Below, one piece after another: positions 45,123-55,441 of a stretch of DNA of 64,000 bases (positions within the stretch are counted from its first letter, which is position 1; every line of letters begins with the position of its first letter). The translations under genes were made by a program, and so were the position numbers. The notes below the pieces were generated by a model. That model saw only the letters and a program-made list of their open reading frames with translations. It did no database searches and was not told where the DNA came from. Origin of the DNA: Afipia sp. OHSU_II-C1 (GTDB lineage Bacteria > Pseudomonadota > Alphaproteobacteria > Rhizobiales > Xanthobacteraceae); NCBI RefSeq assembly GCF_000497575.1, contig NZ_APJI01000014.1, forward strand, positions 124,001 through 188,000, given 5' to 3'.

Positions 45123-45793
45123 CCGAGAAACTCAAGCTTATCAGCCATAAGCTCTGCCCCTACGTCCAGCGTGCGGTGATCTCCCTGACGGAGAAGGGTG
45201 TGCCGTTCGAGCGGATCGATATCGATCTCGACAACAAGCCCGACTGGTTTCTGAAGATTTCGCCGCTCGGCAAGGTGCCGGTGCTTCAGGTTGGCGACAA
45301 GGTGGTTTTCGAATCCGCCGTCATTCTCGAATATCTCGAGGAAACCCAGCCCAAACTGCTGCATCCGAAGGATGCACTGACCCGGGCAGAACATCGTGCG
45401 TGGATGGAGTTCGGCTCGGCGGTGCTGGGCGACATCTGGGGACTGGAAACAGTCCCAGACGAGGCGGCGTTCAACGTCAAGGTGAAGCAGGCCACCGAGA
45501 AGTTCGCACGTCTTGAAGCGCGGCTTGTCGCGAGTCCGTGGTTCGATGGCGATCAGTTCTCGCTGGTCGATGCGGTGTTCGCGCCGGTATTCCGCTATTT
45601 CGATACGATCGATCAGATCGGCGACTTCGGTATTCTCGCCGACAAGCCGAAGATTGCGCGCTGGCGCAAAAGTCTGCGCGAGCGTCCGTCGGTGGCCGGG
45701 GCTGTGAGCGTCGAATATCCCGAGTTGCTGCGTGCCTTCATGAAGAAGCACAAGTCATATCTTTCCCAACTGGACCGGCGTGCTGCTGCTTAA
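45119..45793 (+). CDS. glutathione S-transferase family protein
   Basis: A 224-residue GST. The N-terminal thioredoxin-like domain (1-80) has LISHKLCPYVQRAVI, with C13 in the position of the catalytic Cys of omega-like and some bacterial GSTs, then LGKVPVLQVGDKVVFESAVI (cis-Pro and Glu-Ser glutathione site). The helical domain (90-215) contains SPWFDGDQFSLVDAVFAPVF, the usual N-capping motif. The ATG at 45119 has GGAGG nine bases upstream; an in-frame GTG lies 15 bases earlier. It is coupled to the 44-aa ORF by ATGA overlap and ends at a strong terminator, so the pair forms one unit. The substrate is unknown. Confidence 0.92.
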   Translation: MTEKLKLISHKLCPYVQRAVISLTEKGVPFERIDIDLDNKPDWFLKISPLGKVPVLQVGDKVVFESAVILEYLEETQPKLLHPKDALTRAEHRAWMEFGSAVLGDIWGLETVPDEAAFNVKVKQATEKFARLEARLVASPWFDGDQFSLVDAVFAPVFRYFDTIDQIGDFGILADKPKIARWRKSLRERPSVAGAVSVEYPELLRAFMKKHKSYLSQLDRRAAA

Positions 45794-45813
45794 AGGCGCA
45801 GGTCCAGTAAATG

Positions 45814-45845
45814 AAAATGGCGCGGATGCTGTCCGCGCCATTTTT
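45814..45845. terminator. strong terminator after the GST gene, usable on both strands
   Basis: A perfect 13-bp stem, AAAATGGCGCGGA / TCCGCGCCATTTT, with a five-base loop and a T-run follows the GST stop by 21 bp. The symmetric A/T ends also serve the convergent hydrolase gene, whose stop is 20 bp away. Confidence 0.92.
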
Positions 45846-45864
45846 GTATCGAGAGGCTGAATGT

Positions 45865-46512
45865 TCAGCGGACGTTGGCGAGCCGCATGTCGAGATAGGA
45901 CGTCACCGACTCCATCAGCGGCTCCATCTTGTCGACGAAGAAATGGTTGGCGCCGGGAATGACCTGCTGATCGATCACGATTCCCTTTTGCGTCTTAAGC
46001 TTCTCGACCAGCGTCGTGACGTCTTTCGCAGGAGCGACGATGTCCTTGTCGCCATGGACGATCAGCCCGGACGACGGGCAGGGCGCGAGGAACGAGAAGT
46101 CGTAGCGATTGGGCTCCGGCGCGATCGAGATGAAGCCTTCGACTTCGGGACGGCGCATCAGAAGCTGCATGCCGATCCAGGCGCCGAACGAGAAGCCGGC
46201 AACCCAGCAGGCACGCGCTTCGGGATTGATGGTCTGTGCCCAGTCGAGCGCGGATGCGGCATCCGACAACTCGCCGGTGCCGTGATCGAATTGTCCCTGG
46301 CTGCGGCCAACGCCGCGGAAATTGAATCGCAGCACCGAGAACCCGCGCGCTACGAACGCGTAATAGACCTGATACACGATCGGGTGGTTCATATTGCCCT
46401 GGAACTGCGGGTGCGGATGCAGCACCATGGCGATCGGCGCGTTCTTCTGCTTCGCCGGGTGGTAGCGGCCTTCAAGACGGCCGGCAGGGCCGGTGAAAAT
46501 GACCTCAGGCAT
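45865..46512 (-). CDS. alpha/beta hydrolase (dienelactone hydrolase / YfhR-like)
   Basis: A 215-residue soluble hydrolase from the ATG at 46512 (MPEVIFTGPAGRLEG), with AAGGA six bases upstream; the frame is open further but without support. Conserved stretches are MVLHPHPQFQGNMNHPIVYQ, VLRFNFRGVGRSQGQFDHGT, the nucleophile-elbow region CWVAGFSFGAWIGMQLL (GFSFG, Ser in the usual position), HGDKDIVAP and PGANHFFVDK (His). The catalytic triad is complete. This group is annotated as a conserved alpha/beta hydrolase with unknown substrate. It is divergent from the suf cluster by about 240 bp, where I see no regulator gene. Confidence 0.88.
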   Translation of the reverse strand: MPEVIFTGPAGRLEGRYHPAKQKNAPIAMVLHPHPQFQGNMNHPIVYQVYYAFVARGFSVLRFNFRGVGRSQGQFDHGTGELSDAASALDWAQTINPEARACWVAGFSFGAWIGMQLLMRRPEVEGFISIAPEPNRYDFSFLAPCPSSGLIVHGDKDIVAPAKDVTTLVEKLKTQKGIVIDQQVIPGANHFFVDKMEPLMESVTSYLDMRLANVR

Positions 46513-46753
46513 CAAAGTTCCTTTGAAGCGTCGTTGTGCGGGCCGGCTGGCCTTAAGCAACGATATGTCTCTCGAATGTTGTCAGGGCGCGCGGTACGCG
46601 CGATGAACGGCTGCCGCGTTCTAGCATGGGGCAAGGGGCAAAAAGCAAGCATATTGAGCCTGCAGGAACTATCTAGGAGGTCCGGATTGCTGATTATTTT
46701 CATGCGATTGTGCGGTAGAGCGCCCTTCGGACCGGACTGGATCGTCAGACGTT

Positions 46754-47917
46754 ATGCGTGATCGCGTCTATCTCGACTGGAATGCCACCACGCCGTTGCG
46801 GCCGGAAGCCCGCGCGGCGATGACGGCTGCATTCGACGTCAGCGGCAATCCGTCGTCCGTGCACAGCGAGGGCCGTGCCGCCCGGAAGCTTATCGAGGAC
46901 GCGCGCGGAGCGGTCGCTGCCGCCGTCGGCGCGGATCTGCGGAATGTTGTCTTCACGTCCGGCGGCACTGAGGCGAACATGCTGGCGCTGACGCCTGGGC
47001 TGCGCCGAGGCGGCCGAGGGCCGGTGCAGCGGCTGATTGTCTCGGCCATCGAGCATCCGTCGGTACTCGCGGGAGGACGATTCGCACCCAACGCTATCGG
47101 GAGTGCGCCGGTGCTCCCCTCGGGTGTGATCGACCTGGAGAGTCTGGCAGCTTTGCTCGCGAATGGCCCGCCGGCTCTGGTTTCGGTCATGCTGGCGAAC
47201 AACGAGACCGGGGCGATCCAGCCGGTTCCCCAGGTCGCGGCGCTGGTTCATGAGGCCGGGGGCATCCTGCATGTCGATGCGGTTCAGGCATTTCTAAAAA
47301 TACCAATCAATATCAAGGCGCTCGGCGTGGATATTCTCACGGTTTCTGCGCACAAGATCGGCGGCCCCAAGGGCGTCGGGGCGGTTGTCGTCGCCGACAG
47401 ACTGGAAGGATGGAATGCGCTGGTGCGTGGCGGCGGACAGGAGCAGGGCCGCCGGGCCGGAACCGAGAATGTCGCCGGAATAGCGGGCTTTGGAGCTGCC
47501 GTCAGAGCCGCAGCCGGTTCCATGGACGTTGACGCGGCGCGCGTGAAAGCCCTTCAGGTGCGCCTTGAAGACGGCCTCAGGGACAATCGGAGCACCGTGA
47601 TTTTTTCGGACAATGCGCCGAGACTTCCGAATACCACGCTGGTATCGGCCCCCGGGCTGAAAGCTGAAACGGCGGTCATTGGTTTTGATCTCGAGGGCAT
47701 CGCGGTATCGTCAGGGTCGGCTTGTTCCTCCGGGAAAGTTCAGCCCTCCCACGTTCTCCAGGCGATGAAGGTCGATCCGGCGCTTCTGCGTGGAGCTATT
47801 CGCCTCAGCCTGGGCTGGGACAGCACAGAAGCGGACATAGATCGGTGCCTAGAGGCTTGGAGAAAGCTCTCAGGTGTATTAGGTAAAGCTCATGAAATCG
47901 GGCTTGAACGGTTCTAA
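46754..47917 (+). CDS. cysteine desulfurase, NifS/IscS-like (class I)
   Basis: A 387-residue PLP enzyme that removes sulfur from cysteine. VYLDWNATTPLRPEARAAM at the N-terminus, FTSGGTEANMLAL, IVSAIEHPSVL, HVDAVQAFLKIP, SAHKIGGPKGVG with the PLP Lys201, and SSGSACSSGKVQPSHVL with the persulfide Cys324 are all present. It is the first gene of the suf operon, 82 bp before sufB. SufS further down is a class II desulfurase, so the operon has two sulfur donors, the order usual in Bradyrhizobium relatives. No iscR/rirA-type regulator gene precedes it here. Confidence 0.93.
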   Translation: MRDRVYLDWNATTPLRPEARAAMTAAFDVSGNPSSVHSEGRAARKLIEDARGAVAAAVGADLRNVVFTSGGTEANMLALTPGLRRGGRGPVQRLIVSAIEHPSVLAGGRFAPNAIGSAPVLPSGVIDLESLAALLANGPPALVSVMLANNETGAIQPVPQVAALVHEAGGILHVDAVQAFLKIPINIKALGVDILTVSAHKIGGPKGVGAVVVADRLEGWNALVRGGGQEQGRRAGTENVAGIAGFGAAVRAAAGSMDVDAARVKALQVRLEDGLRDNRSTVIFSDNAPRLPNTTLVSAPGLKAETAVIGFDLEGIAVSSGSACSSGKVQPSHVLQAMKVDPALLRGAIRLSLGWDSTEADIDRCLEAWRKLSGVLGKAHEIGLERF

Positions 47918-47999
47918 CATTCGCGCAGTGCGTGTGTTCAAGCTACATACAACTTAAGCGGTCCACCGCGGTCCTTGAAACCGCGAGCGGAGGATTGAA

Positions 48000-49474
<1,475 letters not shown>

Positions 49475-49478
<4 letters not shown>

Positions 49479-50233
49479 CCGCGTTACTCGAAGTCAAAGG
49501 CCTCAAGGTTCAGGTGGAAGATAACGAGATTCTTCATGGTCTCGACCTCACCGTGAACCCGGGCGAAATTCACGCCATCATGGGCCCGAACGGCTCCGGC
49601 AAGTCGACGCTGAGCCATGTCATCGCCGGCAAGCCGGGTTATGACGTGACCGCCGGCGAAATCCTGTTCAAGGGCGAAGACTTGCTTGAGATGGATCCCG
49701 ACGAGCGCGCCGCCAAGGGCGTGTTCCTCGCGTTCCAGTATCCGGTGGAAATTCCCGGCGTCACCACAATGAATTTCCTGCATACGGCGCTCAATGCGCA
49801 GCGCAAGGCGCGCGGCGAGACGGAGCTGATGGCGCCTGAATTTCTCAAAAAGGTTCGCGAGATCGCCAAGTCGCTCAACGTTCCGATCGATATGCTCAAG
49901 CGCGGCGTCAACGTCGGCTTCTCCGGCGGTGAGAAGAAGCGCAACGAGGTGCTTCAGATGGCGCTGTTCCAGCCGAGCCTGTGCATCCTCGACGAGATGG
50001 ATTCGGGGCTCGACATCGACGCGCTGCGTGTCGCCGCTGACGGTGTCAACGCGCTGCGTTCGAAGGATCGCGCGATGGTCGTCATCACCCATTATCAGCG
50101 TCTGCTGAATTACATCGTGCCGGATTTCGTCCACGTCATGTCAAAGGGCCGGGTCGTCAAGAGCGGCGGCAAGGAACTGGCGCTGGAGCTGGAGAAGTCT
50201 GGCTACGCGCAGTTCGAAGACAAGGCAGCGTGA
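49475..50233 (+). CDS. sufC: Fe-S cluster assembly ATPase SufC
   Basis: A 252-residue ABC-type ATPase. Walker A is GPNGSGKST (about 37-45), the signature is [15 protein letters not shown] and Walker B is [15 protein letters not shown], followed by [10 protein letters not shown] (H-loop). It drives conformational change in SufBC2D. The ATG at 49475 overlaps the sufB stop (ATGA) and is preceded by GAAGGAAG. Its stop overlaps the GTG of sufD. Confidence 0.98.
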
Positions 50234-51570
50234 GCGATCCAATCATGAACGTTGCACTGGTTAAGCCCACGACGGACCATGCGCTTGGCGAGCTGTTCGC
50301 CGCGGCGCGGAGCCGTCTGCCCGGGTCGGGCCCGGTTACCGATGTTCGGCAGAGTGCTTTCGACGACTTCGCGCGTCTCGGCTTGCCGCATCGGCGCATC
50401 GAGGAATGGAAGTACACGGACCTGCGTGCACTGCTGCGCGAGATCGCGCCGCTGGCACCAGCGCCGGATCAGGCTGATCTCGCGCGTGCGGCCCAAGCGG
50501 TGAAGTCGCTCGGCATCGACAGCACCCAGAAGCTTGTGCTGGTTGATGGCGTGTTCGCGCCGCAGTTGTCGGACGTGACGGCGCTGGAAGCGGGTGTCCA
50601 CCTGCGAACGCTGCGTGAAGTTCTGGAAGACGGCGGCAACAAGGTCCGTGCCGATCTGCTGCAAACCAGTGTCGCGTCGGATGCGATGATTTCGCTGAAT
50701 GCCGCGCTCGCGACGGATGGCGTCGTGATCGATGTCGCCGAAGGCGCTGCGCTCGCAAAACCGATTCATATCGTTCATGTGGCCACCGACTCGGGCACGT
50801 CGCTTGTCACGCGTTCGCTGCTCAAGGTCGGGAAGGGTGCAAGCGTGACGTTCGTCGAGAGCTTCGTCGCCGCGGAAGGCGCGAAGTCCTATCAGACGCA
50901 CGATTCCGTCGTCATCTGGATCGGTGACGAGGCTGAGCTTCAGCATGTCCGGCTGATGGAGGATGCGCTCGATGCCGCCAACATCTCGACCGGCATCTTC
51001 ACGATTGGCGCCAAGGCCAAGCTCAATACATTCAATCTGACCAATGGCGGCAACGTCAGCCGCTATCAGGGCTTCATCACATTCGCCGGCGAAGGCAGCG
51101 AACTGACCACCAACGGTGTCAATCTGCTCGGCGCGCGCCGGCATGGCGATACTACGCTCGTGGTTGATCACGCGGTGCCGCATTGCTCCAGTCGCGAAGT
51201 GTTCCGCTCGGTACTGGACGATCATGCACATTCGGTGTTCCAGGGCCGCATCATCGTGCGTCCCGACGCGCAGAAGACCGACGGCAAGATGATGACCCGT
51301 GCGCTACTGCTGTCGGACGAAGCAGAAGCGGACAACAAGCCCGAGCTCGAAATCTTCGCGGATGACGTGACCTGCGGTCACGGCGCCACGACCGGTGCGC
51401 TCGATGAAAGCCTGCTGTTCTATCTCCGCGCGCGCGGCTTGCCCGAGAAGGAAGCGCAGGCGCTTCTGATCGCTGCGTTTGTCGGCGAGGCCATCGAGTC
51501 CATCGCCGACGATAACCTTCGCGACTTTGCAGTCGCCGCTGCCGAGCGATGGCTGGCGACGCGAGGCTGA
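50230..51570 (+). CDS. sufD: Fe-S cluster assembly protein SufD
   Basis: A 446-residue SufB paralogue that completes the SufBC2D complex and is linked to iron entry. The C-terminal region DHAVPHCSSREVFRSVLDDH, VFQGRIIVRPDAQKTDGKMM, ADDVTCGHGATTGALDESLL and FYLRARGLPEKEAQALLIAA are diagnostic. The start is taken as GTG at 50230, overlapping the sufC stop (GTGA); an ATG at 50245 (MNVALVKP) is the alternative. Confidence 0.96.
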   Translation: MSDPIMNVALVKPTTDHALGELFAAARSRLPGSGPVTDVRQSAFDDFARLGLPHRRIEEWKYTDLRALLREIAPLAPAPDQADLARAAQAVKSLGIDSTQKLVLVDGVFAPQLSDVTALEAGVHLRTLREVLEDGGNKVRADLLQTSVASDAMISLNAALATDGVVIDVAEGAALAKPIHIVHVATDSGTSLVTRSLLKVGKGASVTFVESFVAAEGAKSYQTHDSVVIWIGDEAELQHVRLMEDALDAANISTGIFTIGAKAKLNTFNLTNGGNVSRYQGFITFAGEGSELTTNGVNLLGARRHGDTTLVVDHAVPHCSSREVFRSVLDDHAHSVFQGRIIVRPDAQKTDGKMMTRALLLSDEAEADNKPELEIFADDVTCGHGATTGALDESLLFYLRARGLPEKEAQALLIAAFVGEAIESIADDNLRDFAVAAAERWLATRG

Positions 51571-51572
51571 TC

Positions 51573-52814
51573 ATGCATCCGGCAGTTGCCAACGGCTCAT
51601 ATGATGTCGAGCGTGTCCGCCAGGATTTCCCGGCGCTTGCGCTGAAGGTTTACGGCAAGCCGCTGGTTTATCTCGACAACGCGGCTTCGGCGCAGAAGCC
51701 GACGGCGGTTCTCGATCGCATGACCGAGGCGTACAAGTCCGAATACGCCAACGTTCATCGCGGCCTGCATTATCTTGCCAACGCTGCGACGGACGCCTAT
51801 GAGGGCGGCCGCACCAAGGTGGCGCAGTTCCTGAACGCGAAGCGCAACGAAGAAATCATCTTCACACGCAATGCCACCGAGGCGATCAATCTTGTCGCGT
51901 CGTCGTGGGGCGAGCCGAACATCAAGGCCGGCGACGAGATCGTGCTCTCGATCATGGAGCATCACTCCAACATCGTGCCGTGGCATTTCCTGCGCGAGCG
52001 CCATGGCGCAGTAATCAAGTGGGCGCCGGTCGATGACGAGGGCAACTTCCTGATCGACGAGTTCGAGAAGCTGCTCACGCCCAAGACCAAGCTGGTCGCG
52101 ATCACGCAGATGTCGAATGCGCTCGGGACTGTTGTTCCGGTCAAAGACGTCGTGAAGCTCGCGCATGCGCGGGGCATTCCGGTGCTGGTGGACGGCAGTC
52201 AGGGCGCGGTTCATCTGAACATCGATGTGCAGGACATCGATTGCGATTTCTACGTCTTCACTGGCCACAAGCTCTACGGTCCGACCGGGATCGGCGTATT
52301 GTACGCGAAATACGATCATCTGGTCGCGATGCGCCCCTACAATGGCGGCGGCGAGATGATCCGCGAGGTCGCCAAGGACTGGGTGACCTATGGCGATCCG
52401 CCGCACAAGTTCGAGGCGGGCACCCCGGCCATCGTCGAGTCAATCGGGCTCGGTGCGGCCATCGACTACGTGAATTCGATCGGCAAGGATCGTATCGCCA
52501 GGCATGAGCATGACTTGCTGGCCTATGCCACCGACCGGCTGCGCGAGATCAATTCGGTGCGCATCATCGGCACGGCAAAGGGGAAGGGACCTGTTATCTC
52601 TTTCGAAATGAAGGGCGCGCACCCACATGATGTGGCGACGGTCATAGACCGGGGCGGCATTGCTGTGCGGGCAGGCACCCATTGCGTCATGCCCCTTCTG
52701 GAGCGATTCAATGTGACGGCAACGTGCCGTGCCTCATTTGGCATGTATAATACGCGCGCTGAAGTCGACCAGCTGGCACAGGCGCTCATCAAGGCGCGGG
52801 AGCTATTCGCATGA
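51573..52814 (+). CDS. sufS: cysteine desulfurase SufS (class II)
   Basis: A 413-residue PLP enzyme. I choose the ATG at 51573 because GAGG lies just upstream; an earlier ATG at 51549 would overlap sufD by 22 bases. Seen are VYLDNAASAQKPTAVLDRM, ANVHRGLHYLANAATDAYEG, IIFTRNATEAINLVASSWG, VLSIMEHHSNIVPW, VFTGHKLYGPTGIGVLY with the PLP Lys233, and IAVRAGTHCVMPLL with the active-site Cys. Class II desulfurases normally need SufE or SufU to accept the persulfide; neither gene is in this operon. Its stop overlaps the next gene by ATGA. Confidence 0.97.
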   Translation: MHPAVANGSYDVERVRQDFPALALKVYGKPLVYLDNAASAQKPTAVLDRMTEAYKSEYANVHRGLHYLANAATDAYEGGRTKVAQFLNAKRNEEIIFTRNATEAINLVASSWGEPNIKAGDEIVLSIMEHHSNIVPWHFLRERHGAVIKWAPVDDEGNFLIDEFEKLLTPKTKLVAITQMSNALGTVVPVKDVVKLAHARGIPVLVDGSQGAVHLNIDVQDIDCDFYVFTGHKLYGPTGIGVLYAKYDHLVAMRPYNGGGEMIREVAKDWVTYGDPPHKFEAGTPAIVESIGLGAAIDYVNSIGKDRIARHEHDLLAYATDRLREINSVRIIGTAKGKGPVISFEMKGAHPHDVATVIDRGGIAVRAGTHCVMPLLERFNVTATCRASFGMYNTRAEVDQLAQALIKARELFA

Positions 52815-53191
52815 ACGACACCGTCCAGGCCGCTGAACCGGCCGGTTTGAAATTTGACACCCAGTCGGCGCTTCCGCCTGAGGAAACCGAGCGTCTCGGG
52901 ACGGATATCGTGGCCGCGCTGAAGACGGTTTTCGATCCGGAAATCCCGGCGGACATTTATGAACTCGGTCTGATCTACAAGGTCGACATCAAGGACGACC
53001 GCTCCGTGGATGTGCAGATGACGCTGACGACGCCGAACTGTCCCGCCGCCGGCGAGCTGCCGACCATGGTTGAGAACGCGGTTGCCAGCGTTGCTGGTGT
53101 GGGCCCCGTTAGCGTCAACGTGGTTTGGGAGCCCACCTGGACCCCCGACCGGATGTCCGACGAGGCCCGCCTCGTCCTCAACATGTGGTGA
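52811..53191 (+). CDS. sufT: SufT-like DUF59 (MIP18) protein
   Basis: A 126-residue protein with the DUF59/MIP18 domain (about 28-120): TVFDPEIPADIYELGLIYKV, VQMTLTTPNCPAAGELPTMV with the conserved cysteine, and VNVVWEPTWTPDRMSDEARL. Such proteins help load Fe-S clusters into target enzymes. Its ATG overlaps the sufS stop (ATGA), and it precedes sufA by 75 bp in the same operon. Confidence 0.93.
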   Translation: MNDTVQAAEPAGLKFDTQSALPPEETERLGTDIVAALKTVFDPEIPADIYELGLIYKVDIKDDRSVDVQMTLTTPNCPAAGELPTMVENAVASVAGVGPVSVNVVWEPTWTPDRMSDEARLVLNMW

Positions 53192-53266
53192 GTTGAGACG
53201 ACTCAGTTAGCTTCAGTATCTATCTGCATTTCAGGGCGGCCTTGAACCGCCACGAGGAATGAACAA

Positions 53267-53671
53267 ATGACCGGTATGACGCCAAATGCTCCCGCGCCCT
53301 CCAAGCCCGCTGTGCGCCCCCGTCCGCAGGTGATGCGTCTGACGGAAGCGGCTGCGTCGCGCGTCAAGGAACTGTCTGCGCGTGCGGACTCCGAGATCGT
53401 CGGCCTTCGTGTCGGCATCAAGAACGGCGGCTGTGCCGGCCAGTCCTACACTGTCGAGTATGCCCACGAGGTCCGTCCGACCGACGAGGTCGTGGAAGAC
53501 AAGGGCGTGAAGGTTCTGGTCGATCCGAAGGCCGTGCTGTTTTTGCTCGGCACGGAGATGGACTACAAGGCCGACAAGATGCAGGCGCAGTTCATCTTCA
53601 ACAATCCCAATCAGGTCAGCGCCTGCGGCTGCGGCGAGTCGGTCCAGTTGACCCCGGCCAAAGTCGGCTAA
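53267..53671 (+). CDS. sufA: Fe-S cluster assembly A-type carrier (SufA/IscA family)
   Basis: A 134-residue A-type carrier (HesB/IscA family). The three cluster-binding cysteines are visible: one in IKNGGCAGQSYTVEY and two in SACGCGESVQ near the end. An about 20-residue Pro-rich N-terminal extension precedes MRLTEAAASRVKELSARADS. It takes clusters from SufBC2D to apoproteins. It is the last gene of the operon; 97 bp separate it from the TfoX-like gene. Confidence 0.95.
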   Translation: MTGMTPNAPAPSKPAVRPRPQVMRLTEAAASRVKELSARADSEIVGLRVGIKNGGCAGQSYTVEYAHEVRPTDEVVEDKGVKVLVDPKAVLFLLGTEMDYKADKMQAQFIFNNPNQVSACGCGESVQLTPAKVG

Positions 53672-53768
53672 TTCACTCGGTCCGGCTTTTTAGTTTTCGC
53701 GTATTCTGGTCGCAAAACCGATACCACCCTCGGGTCGAGCCCGAGGGCAAGCTTTTGCGGAAGACGCG

Positions 53769-54245
53769 ATGGATCGCGATTATCTCATCGATCTTTTCTC
53801 TGAGTTCGGGCCCGTTGTCCTGCGCAGGATGTTCAGCGGCTACGGCATCGTCGCTGACGGTGTGAACTTCGCCATGGCGCTTCGCGCCGGCATCATCTTC
53901 AGGGTCGACGAGCAGACAGTCGCGCGTTACGAGGCCGAAGGCGCAAAGCCATTCCAGTATGAAACCCGGAACAAGACGGTCGTCGTGAAATCCTACCGGC
54001 ATCTGCCGGAGCGGCTTTACGATGATCCCGAGGAACTGGCGGTCTGGGCCCGCGAGGCTGTCGGGGCAGCGAAGCGCGCTGCTGCCAGGAAAGTTGGTGT
54101 GAAGAAGCGCTCAGGCCAGCGGAAAGCTCCGTCCAAGGCTGCCCCTCGGAAACCGAAGACAGTCAGAAAATCAAAATCGCCCGCAGTGAAGAAAGCTGCG
54201 GGCCGCAAAACGAACTCGAAACGGTCGTCCGTGAAAAAGCGCTAG
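53769..54245 (+). CDS. TfoX N-terminal domain protein with H1-like basic tail
   Basis: A 158-residue protein. Residues 1-105 are a TfoX_N domain: LIDLFSEFGPVVLRRMFSGY, GIVADGVNFAMALRAGIIFR, YRHLPERLYDDPEELAVWAR. Residues 106-158 are a Lys/Arg/Ala/Ser-rich disordered tail (KKRSGQRKAPSKAAPRKPK and so on), like the histone-H1-like tail on the peroxiredoxin at 37320. TfoX-family proteins include competence regulators, but this short form lacks the C-terminal TfoX domain, so competence cannot be claimed. Its TAG stop shares the CTAG tetranucleotide at 54242-54245 with the stop of the convergent GGDEF gene. Confidence 0.87.
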   Translation: MDRDYLIDLFSEFGPVVLRRMFSGYGIVADGVNFAMALRAGIIFRVDEQTVARYEAEGAKPFQYETRNKTVVVKSYRHLPERLYDDPEELAVWAREAVGAAKRAAARKVGVKKRSGQRKAPSKAAPRKPKTVRKSKSPAVKKAAGRKTNSKRSSVKKR

Positions 54246-55309
54246 GCGACCTGAATACGGTCGACCGGCGAGAATTCGGGATCGGCCTCGCAAATGACGC
54301 GGTTGCGGCCATTGCGTTTGGCTGCGTAGAGGCAGGCGTCCGCGCGCTCGATCAGCCGCTCGCGATCGTCGCCGGGCTGAAGCATCGATACGCCAACCGA
54401 GATCGTCACGCGGCCGAGGATTTCGCCCGTCGACTTCTTCTTCAGTTGCTTGGACATGACGGCACGGCGGATGTTGTCGGCAACTGTCAGAGCCTGACGC
54501 AAAGCGGTGTTGGGCAGCACCACGGCAAATTCCTCGCCGCCATAACGTGCGGTGATGTCCTGGCCCTTGGTGGTTTGTTTCAGCGACATCGCGACGAGGC
54601 GCAGCACCTGGTCACCGGTGAGATGGCCATAATTGTCGTTGAACGATTTGAAATGGTCGATGTCCAGCATCAGCAGGGACAACGGCTCGCCGCTTTCGGC
54701 CGCGTGCGCTACGGCGCCTTCTAAGGCGCGGTCGAAGAACTTGCGGTTTCCCAGCGAGGTGAGGGGGTCGGTCAGGCTCTCGGTGCGGATGGCTTCGAGG
54801 CTGTGCTGGAGGCTGCTGATCTGCTGCTTGGACGTTGCGAGACGCGCTTCCAGAGCTTTATTGGTTTCCTGCATCTCCCGGGTCGATGCCACGAGCGCTT
54901 CGACCACGATCTTGACCTGTTCGCGATCCCGGGCGCTGGATAGCTTCTGGGTTGCGCCTTCGAGGCTTCGTCCGAATGTCGAGGTCATTCCCAGTGCGTC
55001 CGTGATGAGATTCATCACGTCGTCGATTTCGTTGATGACGCGTGTTCCGACCGTGTCGATCCGCTCGGTGGTCCGGTTCTGGGAAAGGTAGGTTTCGTAG
55101 ATCTGCTCGAGATCGGCTTCGGTCAGTTTGCCGTTGCGCGACAGCGTCTCGTTGATGATCTTGTTGAGGGCGGAATTGTAACCAGTCGCGTAGATGTACC
55201 AAATCTCGTAGTTGCGAGGCACCGCGTTCTGGCGCAGGGATCTAATCTGGCCCAAAGCAACTTCAGCGAACGCCATGGTGCGTTCATATTCTTCCAACAG
55301 GCCAATCAC
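54242..55309 (-). CDS. GGDEF diguanylate cyclase
   Basis: A 355-residue cytoplasmic protein. The N-terminal about 140 residues are helical with no recognised input domain (YERTMAFAEVALGQIRSLRQ, NYEIWYIYATGYNSALNKII), then a coiled coil (145-178). The GGDEF domain has DPLTSLGNRKFFDRAL and the active GGEEF at 257-261 (ARYGGEEFAVVL). The inhibitory I-site RxxD five residues before GGEEF is absent (KGQD instead), so product inhibition is not expected by that route. It should make cyclic di-GMP. Similar N-terminal modules occur in alphaproteobacterial DgcB-type enzymes. It is convergent with the TfoX-like gene. Confidence 0.92.
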   Translation of the reverse strand: MIGLLEEYERTMAFAEVALGQIRSLRQNAVPRNYEIWYIYATGYNSALNKIINETLSRNGKLTEADLEQIYETYLSQNRTTERIDTVGTRVINEIDDVMNLITDALGMTSTFGRSLEGATQKLSSARDREQVKIVVEALVASTREMQETNKALEARLATSKQQISSLQHSLEAIRTESLTDPLTSLGNRKFFDRALEGAVAHAAESGEPLSLLMLDIDHFKSFNDNYGHLTGDQVLRLVAMSLKQTTKGQDITARYGGEEFAVVLPNTALRQALTVADNIRRAVMSKQLKKKSTGEILGRVTISVGVSMLQPGDDRERLIERADACLYAAKRNGRNRVICEADPEFSPVDRIQVA

Positions 55310-55441
55310 GTTCCGTGCCCTTCAAGGCAAGCTTCTGCCCGCCCTTTAACGAAATGGCTAAAAGTATTGGAGGCACGTTAAGGGACGAGAATGAATGACC
55401 CGTAAACGGTTCCAATCCGCAGACGGGTCAATTGGTTGTGG

